A stretch of 64,000 bases of DNA from Klebsiella michiganensis. Lineage in GTDB: Bacteria > Pseudomonadota > Gammaproteobacteria > Enterobacterales > Enterobacteriaceae. Made by a program: the position numbers and the translations under genes. The notes below the pieces were generated by a model, which saw nothing but the letters and a program-made list of their open reading frames with translations, did no database searches and was not told where the DNA came from. Location: assembly GCA_000963575.1 (NCBI GenBank), contig CP011077.1, forward strand, positions 1-64,000. The letters run 5' to 3'. Positions 1-10,805 of the stretch are shown here, one piece after another (the stretch's first letter is position 1; each line of letters begins with the position of its first letter).

Positions 1-2641
<2,641 letters not shown>

Positions 2642-2727
2642 ACAACACCGAAGGTGTTTTAGAGAGATTTTCAGCTTAGTTCAGGATTAGATTGATGGTC
2701 ACGAAAGTGACGGTCAATGACAGAATT

Positions 2728-2847
2728 TGCCTGGCGGCCGTAGCGCGGTGGTCCCACCTGACCCCATGCCGAACTCAGAAGTGAAACGCCGTAGCGCCGA
2801 TGGTAGTGTGGGGTCTCCCCATGCGAGAGTAGGGAACTGCCAGGCAT
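2728..2847 (+). rRNA. rrf: 5S ribosomal RNA
   Basis: A 120-base 5S rRNA starts with tgcctggcgg and ends with ctgccaggcat, so the two ends form the closing helix I. It lies 86 bases after the 23S end and belongs to the same rRNA transcript. The spacer at 2642-2727 would form part of the 23S processing stem. The internal sequence is the enterobacterial 5S form throughout. One copy is complete; a fragment resembling its 3' tail recurs about 220 bases downstream. Confidence 0.98.
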
Positions 2848-2861
2848 CAAATTAAGCAATA

Positions 2862-2890
2862 ACCCCGACCGAAAGGCCGGGGTTTTTTGC
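2862..2890 (+). terminator. rRNA operon terminator
   Basis: A GC-rich hairpin (aaccccg-accgaaagg-ccggggtt type) followed by a run of six T starts about 15 bases after the 5S 3' end. This is a classic intrinsic terminator for the rRNA operon. Confidence 0.9.
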
Positions 2891-3056
2891 TTATGAGCTG
2901 TCCGGGAATTGATTACACGAGCATGGGCATGCGACAAAAGTGCCGGGAGCACTTTTGAACGCCGCCTGCGTCGGCCCCGAAGGGGCGAGTATCAGGATGA
3001 TACGAGTATTGTAGGGAACTAAACCTCAGCCTGACGGGCAGGAAAGCCCGGCATAC

Positions 3057-3112
3057 AACTGCCAGACACCAAATTAAGCATTAACCCCGCCCGAAAGGCC
3101 GGGGTTTTTTGC
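3057..3112 (+). repeat. degenerate second copy of 5S tail plus rRNA terminator
   Basis: The stretch 3057-3112 repeats 2835-2891 with only a few mismatches. It covers the last bases of 5S (aactgccaggcat against aactgccagacac), the linker caaattaagca, and the whole hairpin and T-run at 3083-3110. It therefore acts as a second terminator in series and looks like the remnant of a duplicated rrf or of a recombination at the end of the operon. Between the copies are two hairpins: an 8-bp stem at 2937-2956 and a GCCCC/GGGGC stem at 2974-2986. No gene is seen in 2848-3160. Confidence 0.85.
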
Positions 3113-3160
3113 TTTCTGACGATCTCTAAAAAATGCCGTAAGCGGCATATTTCTCCCCCA

Positions 3161-3685
3161 TTACTGCAGTTTTACCCATTTATGGATGAAATCAGCAATC
3201 TCCTCTGCATTATTGAGATCCAATACAGGGACAGATACAGTTAGCGGCACATTGCTGGCTATAGCAACGGCATGCCGATCTATCTCTAATGCTTCAGCTT
3301 TATGACCCGTTTCCTCTCTGAATAAGAGGATTTTGGCTACGGATTCGTGTTTAAAACCTTCGACCAGAATCAAATCCAGCTTGCTACCATCCATTCTTGA
3401 TACAAGATAGTTCAAATCCAGGTCAGGATTTTCGGGGGTTTCCGTCATTAACGCCCAGCGCTTTTGGCTGGCGACAATGGTCTGCGCGGCGCCAGCTTTC
3501 CGGAGTTCATAGCTATCCTTTCCCGGTGTATCTACATCCATATCATGATGTGTGTGTTTGATGAGCCCTGGTCTGATGCCTTTAGCGAGTAACAATGGGA
3601 TCAGTTGCTTCAGCAGTGTGGTTTTTCCTGTCCCGCTCCAGGCCGCAATTGCCAGAAGAGGTGGTGCTATTCGTTTTTCTGCCAT
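3161..3685 (-). CDS. mobB: MobB, molybdopterin-guanine dinucleotide biosynthesis adaptor protein
   Basis: A 174-residue P-loop GTPase-family protein, close to the usual MobB length. The Walker A motif GTGKTT is at residues 18-23, directly after a hydrophobic first strand. MobB binds GTP and MobA and assists attachment of GMP to molybdopterin for the bis-MGD cofactor of DMSO reductase-family enzymes. It is helpful rather than essential in E. coli. It follows mobA on the same strand and overlaps its end by 19 bases, so translation is probably coupled. Cytoplasmic; no oddities. Confidence 0.95.
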   Translation of the reverse strand: MAEKRIAPPLLAIAAWSGTGKTTLLKQLIPLLLAKGIRPGLIKHTHHDMDVDTPGKDSYELRKAGAAQTIVASQKRWALMTETPENPDLDLNYLVSRMDGSKLDLILVEGFKHESVAKILLFREETGHKAEALEIDRHAVAIASNVPLTVSVPVLDLNNAEEIADFIHKWVKLQ

Positions 3686-4251
3686 CGTGAAAGCTCATCG
3701 AGAGTGTTTATATTGGTAAAACAAGTGGCCTGACCATCGAAAGAGGCTGAATGTCCGCCAACGCTAAGTAAAAACTGCATCACTCGCCTTTCGCCAGCGA
3801 GCAGATATTCTCTCAATGGCAAACAAAGTGAATGGTGAAGTAATGCTACGCCGGGGTGATCTCGTTGCCCATCATTGACCCAGACTGCCAACGTGTTACC
3901 ACGCGTTTGCCAAAGTTTCCGGGCAAGGTCGGCGGGAATATTAGGAGTATCGCAAGGGCAAAATAGCAGCCACTCGCTTTCTGTTTGCTCCATAACGGCT
4001 AACATGCCGGCCAGTGGTCCTTGGTAGTCGGCAATTGCGTCCTGGATAACCGGAACTCCGCTTTTCCGGTAAATCTCGAGATTCCTGTTGGCGCTGATAA
4101 CCACATCACCTACCTGTGGTTTTAATACCTTGAGGACGTGCTGGAAAAGCGGCTGGCCGTTTAGCAGGGCTAATCCCTTATCATTGCCGCCCATTCTGCT
4201 TCCCCTGCCGCCGGCTAACACAGCGCCGGTGACCTCTGTTAATCGCTGCAC
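3667..4251 (-). CDS. mobA: MobA, molybdenum cofactor guanylyltransferase
   Basis: MobA transfers GMP from GTP to molybdopterin (Mo-MPT), giving the MGD cofactor. The nucleotidyltransferase signature LAGGRGSRMGG followed by DKG lies near residues 11-25, and the family motif ADYQGPLAGM near 72-81. I chose the GTG at 4249-4251 as the start. It gives 194 residues, the E. coli length, and has a GAGG Shine-Dalgarno about 7 bases upstream. The frame is open 25 codons further up to an ATG, but that extension has no family counterpart. First gene of the mobA-mobB operon, divergent from yihD with 73 bases between the starts. Confidence 0.93.
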   Translation of the reverse strand: MQRLTEVTGAVLAGGRGSRMGGNDKGLALLNGQPLFQHVLKVLKPQVGDVVISANRNLEIYRKSGVPVIQDAIADYQGPLAGMLAVMEQTESEWLLFCPCDTPNIPADLARKLWQTRGNTLAVWVNDGQRDHPGVALLHHSLCLPLREYLLAGERRVMQFLLSVGGHSASFDGQATCFTNINTLDELSRWQKNE

Positions 4252-4324
4252 GAATATCGCCTCTTTTAATGTGGGTTTGAGCCTGCTAACGTGTTGCCTT
4301 TCACATGTGATATGGAACACCAAC

Positions 4325-4594
4325 ATGAAATGTAAACGCCTGAACGAACTTCTTGAACTGCTTCAGCCTGCATGGCAGAAAGAGCCAGATCTTAACCTGA
4401 TACAATTCTTGCAGAAACTGGCCGCGGAGTCAGGTTATCGCGGTGAACTGACCGATCTCACTGATGATGTACTGATCTACCACCTGAAAATGCGCGATTC
4501 TGCAAAAGATGATGCGATCCCAGGCCTGAAAAAAGATTATGAAGAAGACTTTAAAACGGCACTGCTGCGCGCTCGCGGTGTAATTAAGGAGTAA
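4325..4594 (+). CDS. yihD: YihD, conserved small protein
   Basis: An 89-residue acidic helical protein matching YihD (DUF1040) along its length. The open frame runs much further upstream, but the ATG at 4325 gives the family length and start (MKCKRL), so the upstream part, which lies over mobA, is rejected. Its function is not established. It is always found beside mobA and srkA-dsbA in enterobacteria. It is followed after 85 bases by srkA, with CpxR-like sites in the gap. Confidence 0.92.
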   Translation: MKCKRLNELLELLQPAWQKEPDLNLIQFLQKLAAESGYRGELTDLTDDVLIYHLKMRDSAKDDAIPGLKKDYEEDFKTALLRARGVIKE

Positions 4595-4613
4595 AAGAGT
4601 AAAAGCTTGTAAG
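4591..4613 (+). promoter_or_regulatory. CpxR-box-like repeats upstream of srkA-dsbA
   Basis: Three GTAAA-like pentamers are spaced along this segment: 4591-4595, 4599-4603 and 4609-4613 (GTAAG). The last two are separated by five bases, the classic CpxR arrangement GTAAA-N5-GTAAA. The E. coli srkA(yihE)-dsbA operon is a known Cpx envelope-stress target, so position and sequence agree. The first pentamer overlaps the yihD stop region. Confidence 0.65.
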
Positions 4614-4679
4614 CCGAAACACTTAAGAGGCTTTGAAATGTTATCCTGAAAGCATTCGTATTTACTTCCGGTTACCGGG

Positions 4680-5666
4680 ATGACAGACAGCGCATTTAAT
4701 TTCCAGACTCTACATCCGGATACAATCCTCGATGCTCTTTTTGAACAGGGTATTCGGGTGGATTCGGGGCTGACGCCGTTAAACAGTTTTGAAAACCGCG
4801 TCTACCAATTCCAGGATGAAGAGCGCCAGCGTTTTGTAGTGAAGTTTTATCGCCCTCATCGCTGGTCAGCGGCGCAAATTGAAGAAGAGCATCAATTTGC
4901 GCTGGAACTGCAGGCCGATGAGGTGCCTTTAGCCGCCCCTCTTCATTTTGCGGGAAAGACTCTCCTTCATCATCAAGGGTTTATGTTTGCCGTGTTCCCT
5001 AGTTTGGGAGGGCGGCAATACGAAACCGATAACATTGATCAAATGGAATGGGTGGGCCGTTATCTTGGCCGCATTCATCAAACGGGTCGTCAGCAGCTCT
5101 TTCAGCATCGCCCAACCTTTAGCCTGGATGAATATCTCTCCCAGCCGCGCGAGCTATTTGAATATAGCGAGCTTATTCCCCGTGCCCTTAAGAAAGATTT
5201 TCTGGCGGCAACGGACGCGCTGATAGAGGAAGTTAAACGTACCTGGCATACTGATTTTGTACCACTGCGTCTGCACGGTGATTGCCACCCGGGAAATATC
5301 CTCTGGCGCGACGGCCCCCTGTTCGTTGACCTCGATGATGCCCGTAACGGCCCGGCCGTGCAGGACATCTGGATGCTGCTAAACGGTGATAAAGCCGAAC
5401 AGCGCATTCAGTTAGAAACCATCATTGAAGCTTACGAAGAGTTTTCGTCATTTGATACCGGCGAGCTAACCCTGATTGAACCGTTACGCGCTATGCGCAT
5501 TGTCTATTATCTCGCGTGGCTAATGCGACGCTGGGATGACCCCGCATTCCCCCGAAATTTCCCCTGGTTTAGTGAGGAGGATTTCTGGAGAAGACAGACT
5601 GTAACCTTTACAGAGCAGGTCCGGGTTCTACGAGAACCTCCATTACAATTAACGCCAATGTATTAA
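4680..5666 (+). CDS. srkA: SrkA (RdoA/YihE), stress response Ser/Thr kinase
   Basis: A 328-residue kinase of the choline/aminoglycoside phosphotransferase-like fold, the same length as E. coli SrkA. The catalytic loop HGDCHPGN starts at H199 with catalytic D201 and N206. The metal-binding aspartate of the DFG-like segment is D217 in DLDDARNG. In E. coli it is a cytoplasmic Cpx-regulated kinase that protects against stress-induced death by counteracting the MazEF pathway. It lies immediately upstream of dsbA, and part of dsbA transcription comes from the srkA promoter in E. coli. Confidence 0.96.
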   Translation: MTDSAFNFQTLHPDTILDALFEQGIRVDSGLTPLNSFENRVYQFQDEERQRFVVKFYRPHRWSAAQIEEEHQFALELQADEVPLAAPLHFAGKTLLHHQGFMFAVFPSLGGRQYETDNIDQMEWVGRYLGRIHQTGRQQLFQHRPTFSLDEYLSQPRELFEYSELIPRALKKDFLAATDALIEEVKRTWHTDFVPLRLHGDCHPGNILWRDGPLFVDLDDARNGPAVQDIWMLLNGDKAEQRIQLETIIEAYEEFSSFDTGELTLIEPLRAMRIVYYLAWLMRRWDDPAFPRNFPWFSEEDFWRRQTVTFTEQVRVLREPPLQLTPMY

Positions 5667-5693
5667 TCAGTAAATTTCAGGAGAGAGTTGATT

Positions 5694-6317
5694 ATGAAGA
5701 AGATTTGGCTGGCGCTGGCGGGCATGATCCTGGCATTTAGCGCTTCTGCAGCACAGTTCACCGACGGTAAACAGTACATTACCCTGGATAAGCCGGTTGC
5801 CGGTGAGCCACAGGTCTTAGAATTTTTCTCATTCTACTGCCCGCACTGTTACCAGTTTGAACAGGTGCTTCATGTTTCTGACAACGTGAAGAAGAAGCTG
5901 CCGGAAGGCACTAAAATGACCAAATACCACGTTGAGTTCCTTGGCCCATTAGGCAAAGATCTGACTCAGGCCTGGGCTGTCGCTATGGCTCTGGGCGTAG
6001 AGGACAAAATTTCATCCCCAATGTTCGAAGCCGTTCAGAAAACACAAACCGTGCAGAATGATGCTGACATCCGTAAGGTGTTCATCGATGCGGGTGTGAA
6101 ACCGGAAGAATACGATGCGGCCTGGAATAGCTTTGTGGTGAAATCTCTGGTTGCTCAACAAGAGAAGGCAGCAGCCGATCTTCAACTGCAGGGCGTACCA
6201 GCCATGTACGTTAACGGTAAATATCAGCTGAACATGCAGGGCATGGATACCAGCAGCATGGACATCTTCGTGCAGCAATATGCTGACACAGTGAAATTCC
6301 TGGTTGAGAAGAAATAA
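5694..6317 (+). CDS. dsbA: DsbA, periplasmic thiol:disulfide oxidoreductase
   Basis: DsbA introduces disulfide bonds into secreted proteins and is reoxidised by DsbB. The 207-residue precursor has a Sec signal peptide (MKKIW... to about residue 19, ASAA cleavage). The active site CPHC is at C49-C52 of the precursor and the cis-proline GVPAM near residue 169. It is one residue shorter than the E. coli protein in the loop after the first helix. The ATG at 5694 follows AGGAGAG by about 8 bases; a TTG two codons upstream is less likely. A bidirectional terminator lies directly downstream. Confidence 0.98.
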   Translation: MKKIWLALAGMILAFSASAAQFTDGKQYITLDKPVAGEPQVLEFFSFYCPHCYQFEQVLHVSDNVKKKLPEGTKMTKYHVEFLGPLGKDLTQAWAVAMALGVEDKISSPMFEAVQKTQTVQNDADIRKVFIDAGVKPEEYDAAWNSFVVKSLVAQQEKAAADLQLQGVPAMYVNGKYQLNMQGMDTSSMDIFVQQYADTVKFLVEKK

Positions 6318-6321
6318 GATT

Positions 6322-6350
6322 AAAAAAGCCGGTCATTGACCGGCTTTTTT
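6322..6350 (+). terminator. bidirectional terminator between dsbA and yihG
   Basis: A stem of AAAAAAGCCGGTCA with its complement TGACCGGCTTTTTT has poly-A on one side and poly-T on the other. It can end dsbA transcription on the plus strand and yihG on the minus strand. The yihG stop codon at 6333-6335 lies inside the hairpin. Confidence 0.88.
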
Positions 6351-7241
6351 GCCCTCAGCGTGCAGCGTTTCCAGCTGCTTATCTTTCTCGCTCCACAGCA
6401 TATTTAGCCAGAGCTGAAAACGGCGCTTAAAGCTTTTATCGTTAACGTAATCCCCGTGAAGCTCTTCGGTAATGGGCACCAAAGAGACCCGGACAACGAT
6501 TTTGGTCATTTTCCCTGACAGCATATCGTAAAACGGCAAGCGGTTATTCTCCGGATAACACAGCGTGACGTTCAGCATCTTATCAAACTGTTTGCCCAGT
6601 ACATTCATTGCCATCGCTATACCGGCGGCTTTGGGCGGTAACAGATAGTTAAATGGCGAACGGGTCTGTCCCTTTTTCTCTGCGGTGAAGCGCGATCCCT
6701 CAACAAAATTCACAATGGTGGTTGGGTGAGCACGAAACTTCATGCAGGAACGACGCGTCGTTTCGACATCTTTCCCCCTGCGCTCAGGATGGCGCAGTAA
6801 ATAGGCTCGTGAATATCGCTTCATAAACGGCATATCCAGCGCCCAGCAGGCCAGTCCCATGAAAGGAACCCAGGCAAGTTGCTGTTTAAGAAAGTATTTG
6901 TTCATGGGAATATGTTTGCGGAATAACACGCATAGGATCACGATGTCTGCCCAACTCTGATGGTTGCAGATTAACAAATACCAGTTCTTTTTATTCAGCC
7001 CCTCTAATCCCTCAACATCCCATTTTAAATAAGGATTGAGGCGTAGCAGCAACGCCAGCCCTTCGCACCAGCAGTACATCATGAAGTCAGCAAATATCGA
7101 GATCGAGCGCCAGACAGCCGGAACAGGCAGCACTAGCTTAACGATCCCGGCCAAAATGATAGGAACAGAGCAGGCGATCGTGACCAAAATAGTCAGTGCA
7201 ATACTTAACACCAATGTGATCGCAGCGAGTAATCTCGACAT
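6333..7241 (-). CDS. yihG: YihG, membrane acyltransferase (PlsC family)
   Basis: A 302-residue member of the lysophosphatidic acid acyltransferase family, close to E. coli YihG (310). An N-terminal hydrophobic stretch (about residues 5-40) anchors it in the inner membrane. The catalytic HX4D motif is H94-D99 in NHQSWAD, and the substrate-binding block is EGSRFT. The E. coli protein has 1-acylglycerol-3-phosphate acyltransferase activity and can modify phospholipid fatty-acid composition. It converges on dsbA; the E. coli gene yihF, expected between them, is absent. Confidence 0.95.
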   Translation of the reverse strand: MSRLLAAITLVLSIALTILVTIACSVPIILAGIVKLVLPVPAVWRSISIFADFMMYCWCEGLALLLRLNPYLKWDVEGLEGLNKKNWYLLICNHQSWADIVILCVLFRKHIPMNKYFLKQQLAWVPFMGLACWALDMPFMKRYSRAYLLRHPERRGKDVETTRRSCMKFRAHPTTIVNFVEGSRFTAEKKGQTRSPFNYLLPPKAAGIAMAMNVLGKQFDKMLNVTLCYPENNRLPFYDMLSGKMTKIVVRVSLVPITEELHGDYVNDKSFKRRFQLWLNMLWSEKDKQLETLHAEGKKAGQ

Positions 7242-7407
7242 AGGTAATGTTTTTGCAGGTTAGGGTGTATGGAACGCTGGTATTAACGGCAATAAGAGGC
7301 GGATCTTATCAGAAAACCTATAATGACGACTCGCCAAATGAACAGGATTTTCACCTATCGCATTTATGGGGAGAACAAGGGCCTGTTTTTTTTACTCGCC
7401 TGAGTAT

Positions 7408-7416
7408 ATATCCACA
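7408..7416 (+). promoter_or_regulatory. DnaA-box-like site, 8 of 9
   Basis: ATATCCACA differs from the consensus TTATCCACA only at the first base. It lies 141 bases from a perfect box on the same strand, upstream of polA. Confidence 0.4.
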
Positions 7417-7548
7417 TCAAACGATCGTTAGTTAATTCAGTATTGCTAAACTAACATTTGTTTAACTTACTGAAATTAAAATGTATTTAATAAGGATGCG
7501 ATAAAAATAATGCTATGAAATTAGTTGGTTAAAAAAATATGCACAAAG

Positions 7549-7557
7549 TTATCCACA
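7549..7557 (+). promoter_or_regulatory. perfect DnaA box upstream of polA
   Basis: TTATCCACA is an exact match to the high-affinity DnaA consensus. It lies 131 bases before the polA start codon. DnaA is reported to stimulate polA expression in E. coli, so a regulatory role is plausible. Confidence 0.65.
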
Positions 7558-7687
7558 AAAACGATCTCACGCAGGATCTCCCGATCCTGGAATTCTTTTC
7601 AGCATATTGCGCCCAATAGTTCATGTTTTTGGCCTGGCTATGGCATCCTTTAGCAATACATTAATCACAGGCATGGAACGGAACATT

Positions 7688-10474
7688 ATGGTCCAGATCG
7701 CAGACAACCCGCTTATCCTCGTTGATGGCTCCTCCTATCTTTATCGGGCATATCACGCCTTCCCACCGTTGACGAACAGCCGTGGCGAGCCAACAGGGGC
7801 GATGTACGGCGTGCTGAACATGCTGCGTAGCCTGATTTTGCAATACCAGCCGACGCACGCTGCCGTGGTGTTTGATGCCAAAGGCAAAACGTTCCGTGAT
7901 GAGTTGTTTGAGGACTATAAATCGCATCGCCCCCCAATGCCGGACGATCTCAGAGCGCAGATTGAGCCGCTGCACGCGATGGTTAAAGCGATGGGCCTGC
8001 CTTTACTGGCCGTGTCAGGCGTTGAAGCTGATGACGTTATTGGTACGCTGGCGCTGGAGGCTGAAAAAGCCGGTCGCCCGGTGTTGATCAGTACCGGTGA
8101 TAAAGACATGGCGCAGCTGGTGACGCCGGGCGTGACGCTGATTAACACCATGACCAACACCATTCTTGGGCCGGAAGAGGTGCAGACAAAATACGGCGTG
8201 CCTCCGGAGTTGATTATCGACTTCCTGGCGCTGATGGGGGATTCTTCGGACAATATTCCTGGCGTGCCGGGCGTAGGTGAAAAAACGGCACAGGCGCTGC
8301 TTCAGGGGCTGGGTGGGCTGGATACGCTTTACGCCACCCCGGAAAAAATTGCCGAACTCTCCTTCCGTGGGGCGAAAACCATGGCCGCTAAGCTCGAACA
8401 GAGCAAAGAGCTGGCCTATCTCTCCTACAAGCTTGCTACCATCAAGACCGACGTTGAGCTGGAACTGGGCTGTGAACAGCTTGAAGTCCAGCAGCCGGCG
8501 GCAGACGAACTGTTGGCACTCTTTAAGCAGTATGAATTCAAACGCTGGATAACCGACGTAGAAGCCGGGAAATGGATGCAGGCTAAAGGGGCTAAACCGA
8601 CCGCGCAGCCGCAGAAAGCCGCGGAGGTTGACGCTGAACCCGAAGCGCCAGCCAGCCAACTCTCTTATGACAACTACATCACTATCCTCGATGAGAAGGT
8701 GCTGGTTGAATGGATTGAACGGCTGAAAAAAGCGCCGCTCTTTGCGTTTGATACCGAGACCGACAGCCTGGACAACGTCAGTGCCAGGCTGGTGGGGCTC
8801 TCCTTCGCCACGGAACCAGGCGTGGCCTGTTATATCCCCGTCGCACATGATTATCTTGATGCTCCAGAGCAGATTTCCAGCGCGCGCGCGCTGGAGTTAC
8901 TTAAGCCGCTGCTGGAAGACGAGAACGCACTGAAAGTCGGGCAAAACCTGAAATACGATCGCGGCATCATGCAGAACTATGGCATTGAGCTACGGGGCAT
9001 CGCTTTTGACACCATGCTGGAATCCTACACGCTGGACAGCGTTGCAGGCCGCCATGATATGGACAGCCTGGCCGAACGCTGGCTGAAGCACCAAACCATC
9101 TCCTTTGAAGAGATTGCCGGCAAAGGCAAAAAACAGCTGACCTTTAACCAGATCGATCTGGAAACTGCCGGGCGCTATGCGGCAGAAGACGCCGACGTCA
9201 CCCTGCAGCTGCATCTGAAGATGTGGCCGAAGCTCGAGAAGGTTGCAGGCCCACTCAACATCTTTAAAAACGTTGAAATGCCGCTGGTGCCGGTGATTTC
9301 ACGCATTGAACGCAACGGCGTTAAAATCGACCCGGCTATTTTGCACGCGCATTCTGGCGAGCTGACTAAACGTCTGGCTGAGCTTGAGCTGAAGGCGCAT
9401 GAAATCGCCGGGGAAGAGTTCAATCTCTCTTCTACGAAGCAGCTGCAAACCATTCTTTTTGAAAAGCAAGGCATTAAGCCGCTGAAGAAAACGCCGGGCG
9501 GCGCGCCGTCGACGTCTGAAGAGGTACTTGAAGAACTGGCGCTCGACTATCCGCTGCCTAAAGTGATTCTGGAATACCGTGGCCTTGCGAAGCTGAAATC
9601 CACCTATACCGACAAGTTACCGCTGATGATTAGCCCGATAACCGGGCGCGTGCATACGTCTTATCACCAGGCGGTCACGGCCACCGGGCGTTTATCCTCT
9701 ACCGATCCTAACCTGCAGAACATTCCTGTTCGCAACGAGGAAGGGCGCCGTATTCGCCAGGCCTTTATTGCGCCTGAGGATTACGTGATTCTTTCTGCGG
9801 ACTACTCACAAATTGAACTGCGCATCATGGCCCATCTCTCCCGCGACAAAGGTCTGTTAAGCGCCTTTGCAGAAGGAAAAGATATCCACCGCGCCACCGC
9901 TGCGGAAGTCTTTGGGCTGCCTCTGGAAAGCGTTACCGGAGAGCAGCGTCGCAGCGCGAAGGCGATTAACTTTGGTCTGATCTACGGGATGAGCGCATTT
10001 GGTCTTTCCCGCCAGCTCAACATCCCGCGCAAAGAGTCCCAGAAGTATATGGATCTCTACTTCGAGCGTTATCCTGGCGTGCTGGAGTACATGGAGCGTA
10101 CGCGTGCTCAGGCGAAATATCAGGGCTATGTTGAGACGCTGGATGGCCGCCGTCTCTACCTGCCGGATATCAATTCCAGCAACGGCGCTCGCCGTGCCGG
10201 TGCGGAACGTGCCGCGATTAACGCCCCGATGCAGGGTACCGCCGCCGATATCATCAAGCGCGCGATGATCGCTGTCGATGCCTGGCTGGAGACAGAAAAG
10301 CCTCGGGTGAAAATGATCATGCAGGTGCACGATGAATTGGTGTTCGAAGTGCATAAAGACGACGTGGAAGCGGTGTCTAAAAAGGTACATGAGCTGATGG
10401 AAAGCAGCATGAAGCTCGACGTGCCGCTGCTGGTGGAAGTGGGCAGCGGTAAGAACTGGGATGAGGCGCATTAA
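7688..10474 (+). CDS. polA: DNA polymerase I
   Basis: A 928-residue DNA polymerase I, identical in length to E. coli. Order of domains: 5' nuclease (about 1-323), 3'-5' proofreading exonuclease (about 324-518, D355 in FDTETDSLD) and family A polymerase (about 519-928, with SADYSQIELR carrying the metal-binding aspartate and VHDELVFE near the C-terminus). It removes Okazaki primers and fills repair gaps. The frame is open 27 codons further upstream; the ATG at 7688 matches the family start MVQI and has a weak GGAACGG ribosome site. Followed by the Spot 42 RNA gene. Confidence 0.98.
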   Translation: MVQIADNPLILVDGSSYLYRAYHAFPPLTNSRGEPTGAMYGVLNMLRSLILQYQPTHAAVVFDAKGKTFRDELFEDYKSHRPPMPDDLRAQIEPLHAMVKAMGLPLLAVSGVEADDVIGTLALEAEKAGRPVLISTGDKDMAQLVTPGVTLINTMTNTILGPEEVQTKYGVPPELIIDFLALMGDSSDNIPGVPGVGEKTAQALLQGLGGLDTLYATPEKIAELSFRGAKTMAAKLEQSKELAYLSYKLATIKTDVELELGCEQLEVQQPAADELLALFKQYEFKRWITDVEAGKWMQAKGAKPTAQPQKAAEVDAEPEAPASQLSYDNYITILDEKVLVEWIERLKKAPLFAFDTETDSLDNVSARLVGLSFATEPGVACYIPVAHDYLDAPEQISSARALELLKPLLEDENALKVGQNLKYDRGIMQNYGIELRGIAFDTMLESYTLDSVAGRHDMDSLAERWLKHQTISFEEIAGKGKKQLTFNQIDLETAGRYAAEDADVTLQLHLKMWPKLEKVAGPLNIFKNVEMPLVPVISRIERNGVKIDPAILHAHSGELTKRLAELELKAHEIAGEEFNLSSTKQLQTILFEKQGIKPLKKTPGGAPSTSEEVLEELALDYPLPKVILEYRGLAKLKSTYTDKLPLMISPITGRVHTSYHQAVTATGRLSSTDPNLQNIPVRNEEGRRIRQAFIAPEDYVILSADYSQIELRIMAHLSRDKGLLSAFAEGKDIHRATAAEVFGLPLESVTGEQRRSAKAINFGLIYGMSAFGLSRQLNIPRKESQKYMDLYFERYPGVLEYMERTRAQAKYQGYVETLDGRRLYLPDINSSNGARRAGAERAAINAPMQGTAADIIKRAMIAVDAWLETEKPRVKMIMQVHDELVFEVHKDDVEAVSKKVHELMESSMKLDVPLLVEVGSGKNWDEAH

Positions 10475-10620
10475 TACTCAATGCTCAGGTCATGTTTTTG
10501 TAACTAAGCAACATAAGTCATAGCTTTTTGTGATGATGCTTCAAGAATGTGATGCAAAAAGTGAAAAAAAACTACAAAAAATGCTTTTTTGAGCGATTAA
10601 AAAGGAGTAAAGTTATTCGC

Positions 10621-10728
10621 GTAGGGTACAGAGGTAAGATGTTCTATCTTTCAGACCTTTTACTTCACGTAATCGGATTTGGCTGAATATTTAGCCGCCC
10701 CAGTCAGAAATGACTGGGGCGTTTTTTA
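10621..10728 (+). ncRNA. spf: Spot 42 small RNA
   Basis: About 108 bases, almost identical to E. coli Spot 42 (109). It starts gtagggtacagaggtaag and ends in an intrinsic terminator (GCCCCAGTCA/TGACTGGGGC plus T-run). It is the Hfq-dependent sRNA repressed by CRP-cAMP that lowers expression of many catabolic genes such as galK and gltA. Differences seen are one T fewer in the ATTTTAG segment and a change in the terminator loop. The unstructured pairing regions are conserved. It sits in its standard place between polA and engB. Confidence 0.96.
10639..10686 (+). CDS. spfP: SpfP, 15-residue peptide encoded inside Spot 42
   Basis: An ATG preceded by GAGG (spacing 4) opens a 15-codon frame inside the sRNA: MFYLSDLLLHVIGFG then TGA. 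A 15-residue peptide, SpfP, is reported from E. coli Spot 42 and acts in the same CRP-linked catabolite pathway. Intact start, stop and ribosome site here support conservation. Its length alone proves nothing, so confidence rests on the match in position within Spot 42. Confidence 0.7.
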   Translation: MFYLSDLLLHVIGFG

Positions 10729-10805
10729 TTGCGTGAAAGAAAAGAAAAACGCGGCCGGGGCCGCGTTTTGGACAGTGAGTGAACAGACGACCCTTAAGGG
10801 ACTCA

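Larger units (their letters stand above)
7242..7687. other. yihG-polA intergenic region, AT-rich
   Basis: These 446 bases separate divergent yihG and polA. I see no credible gene. The second half is AT-rich and holds two DnaA-box-like sites and the palindrome AACGATCGTT at 7420-7429. Promoters for both genes must lie here, but I cannot assign them confidently by eye. Confidence 0.7.

Noticed and set aside
7247..7435. A 62-codon plus-strand frame between yihG and polA
   Set aside because: No good ribosome site, composition unlike a protein, and it overlaps the regulatory spacer. I kept the region as intergenic.
8015..8848. A 277-codon minus-strand frame inside polA
   Set aside because: Antisense shadow of polA with no recognisable motif.
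10546..10566. CRP-like site before Spot 42
   Set aside because: The left half TGTGA is good but the right half does not match TCACA at the required spacing. CRP control of spf is known from E. coli, but I cannot point to a convincing site by eye.
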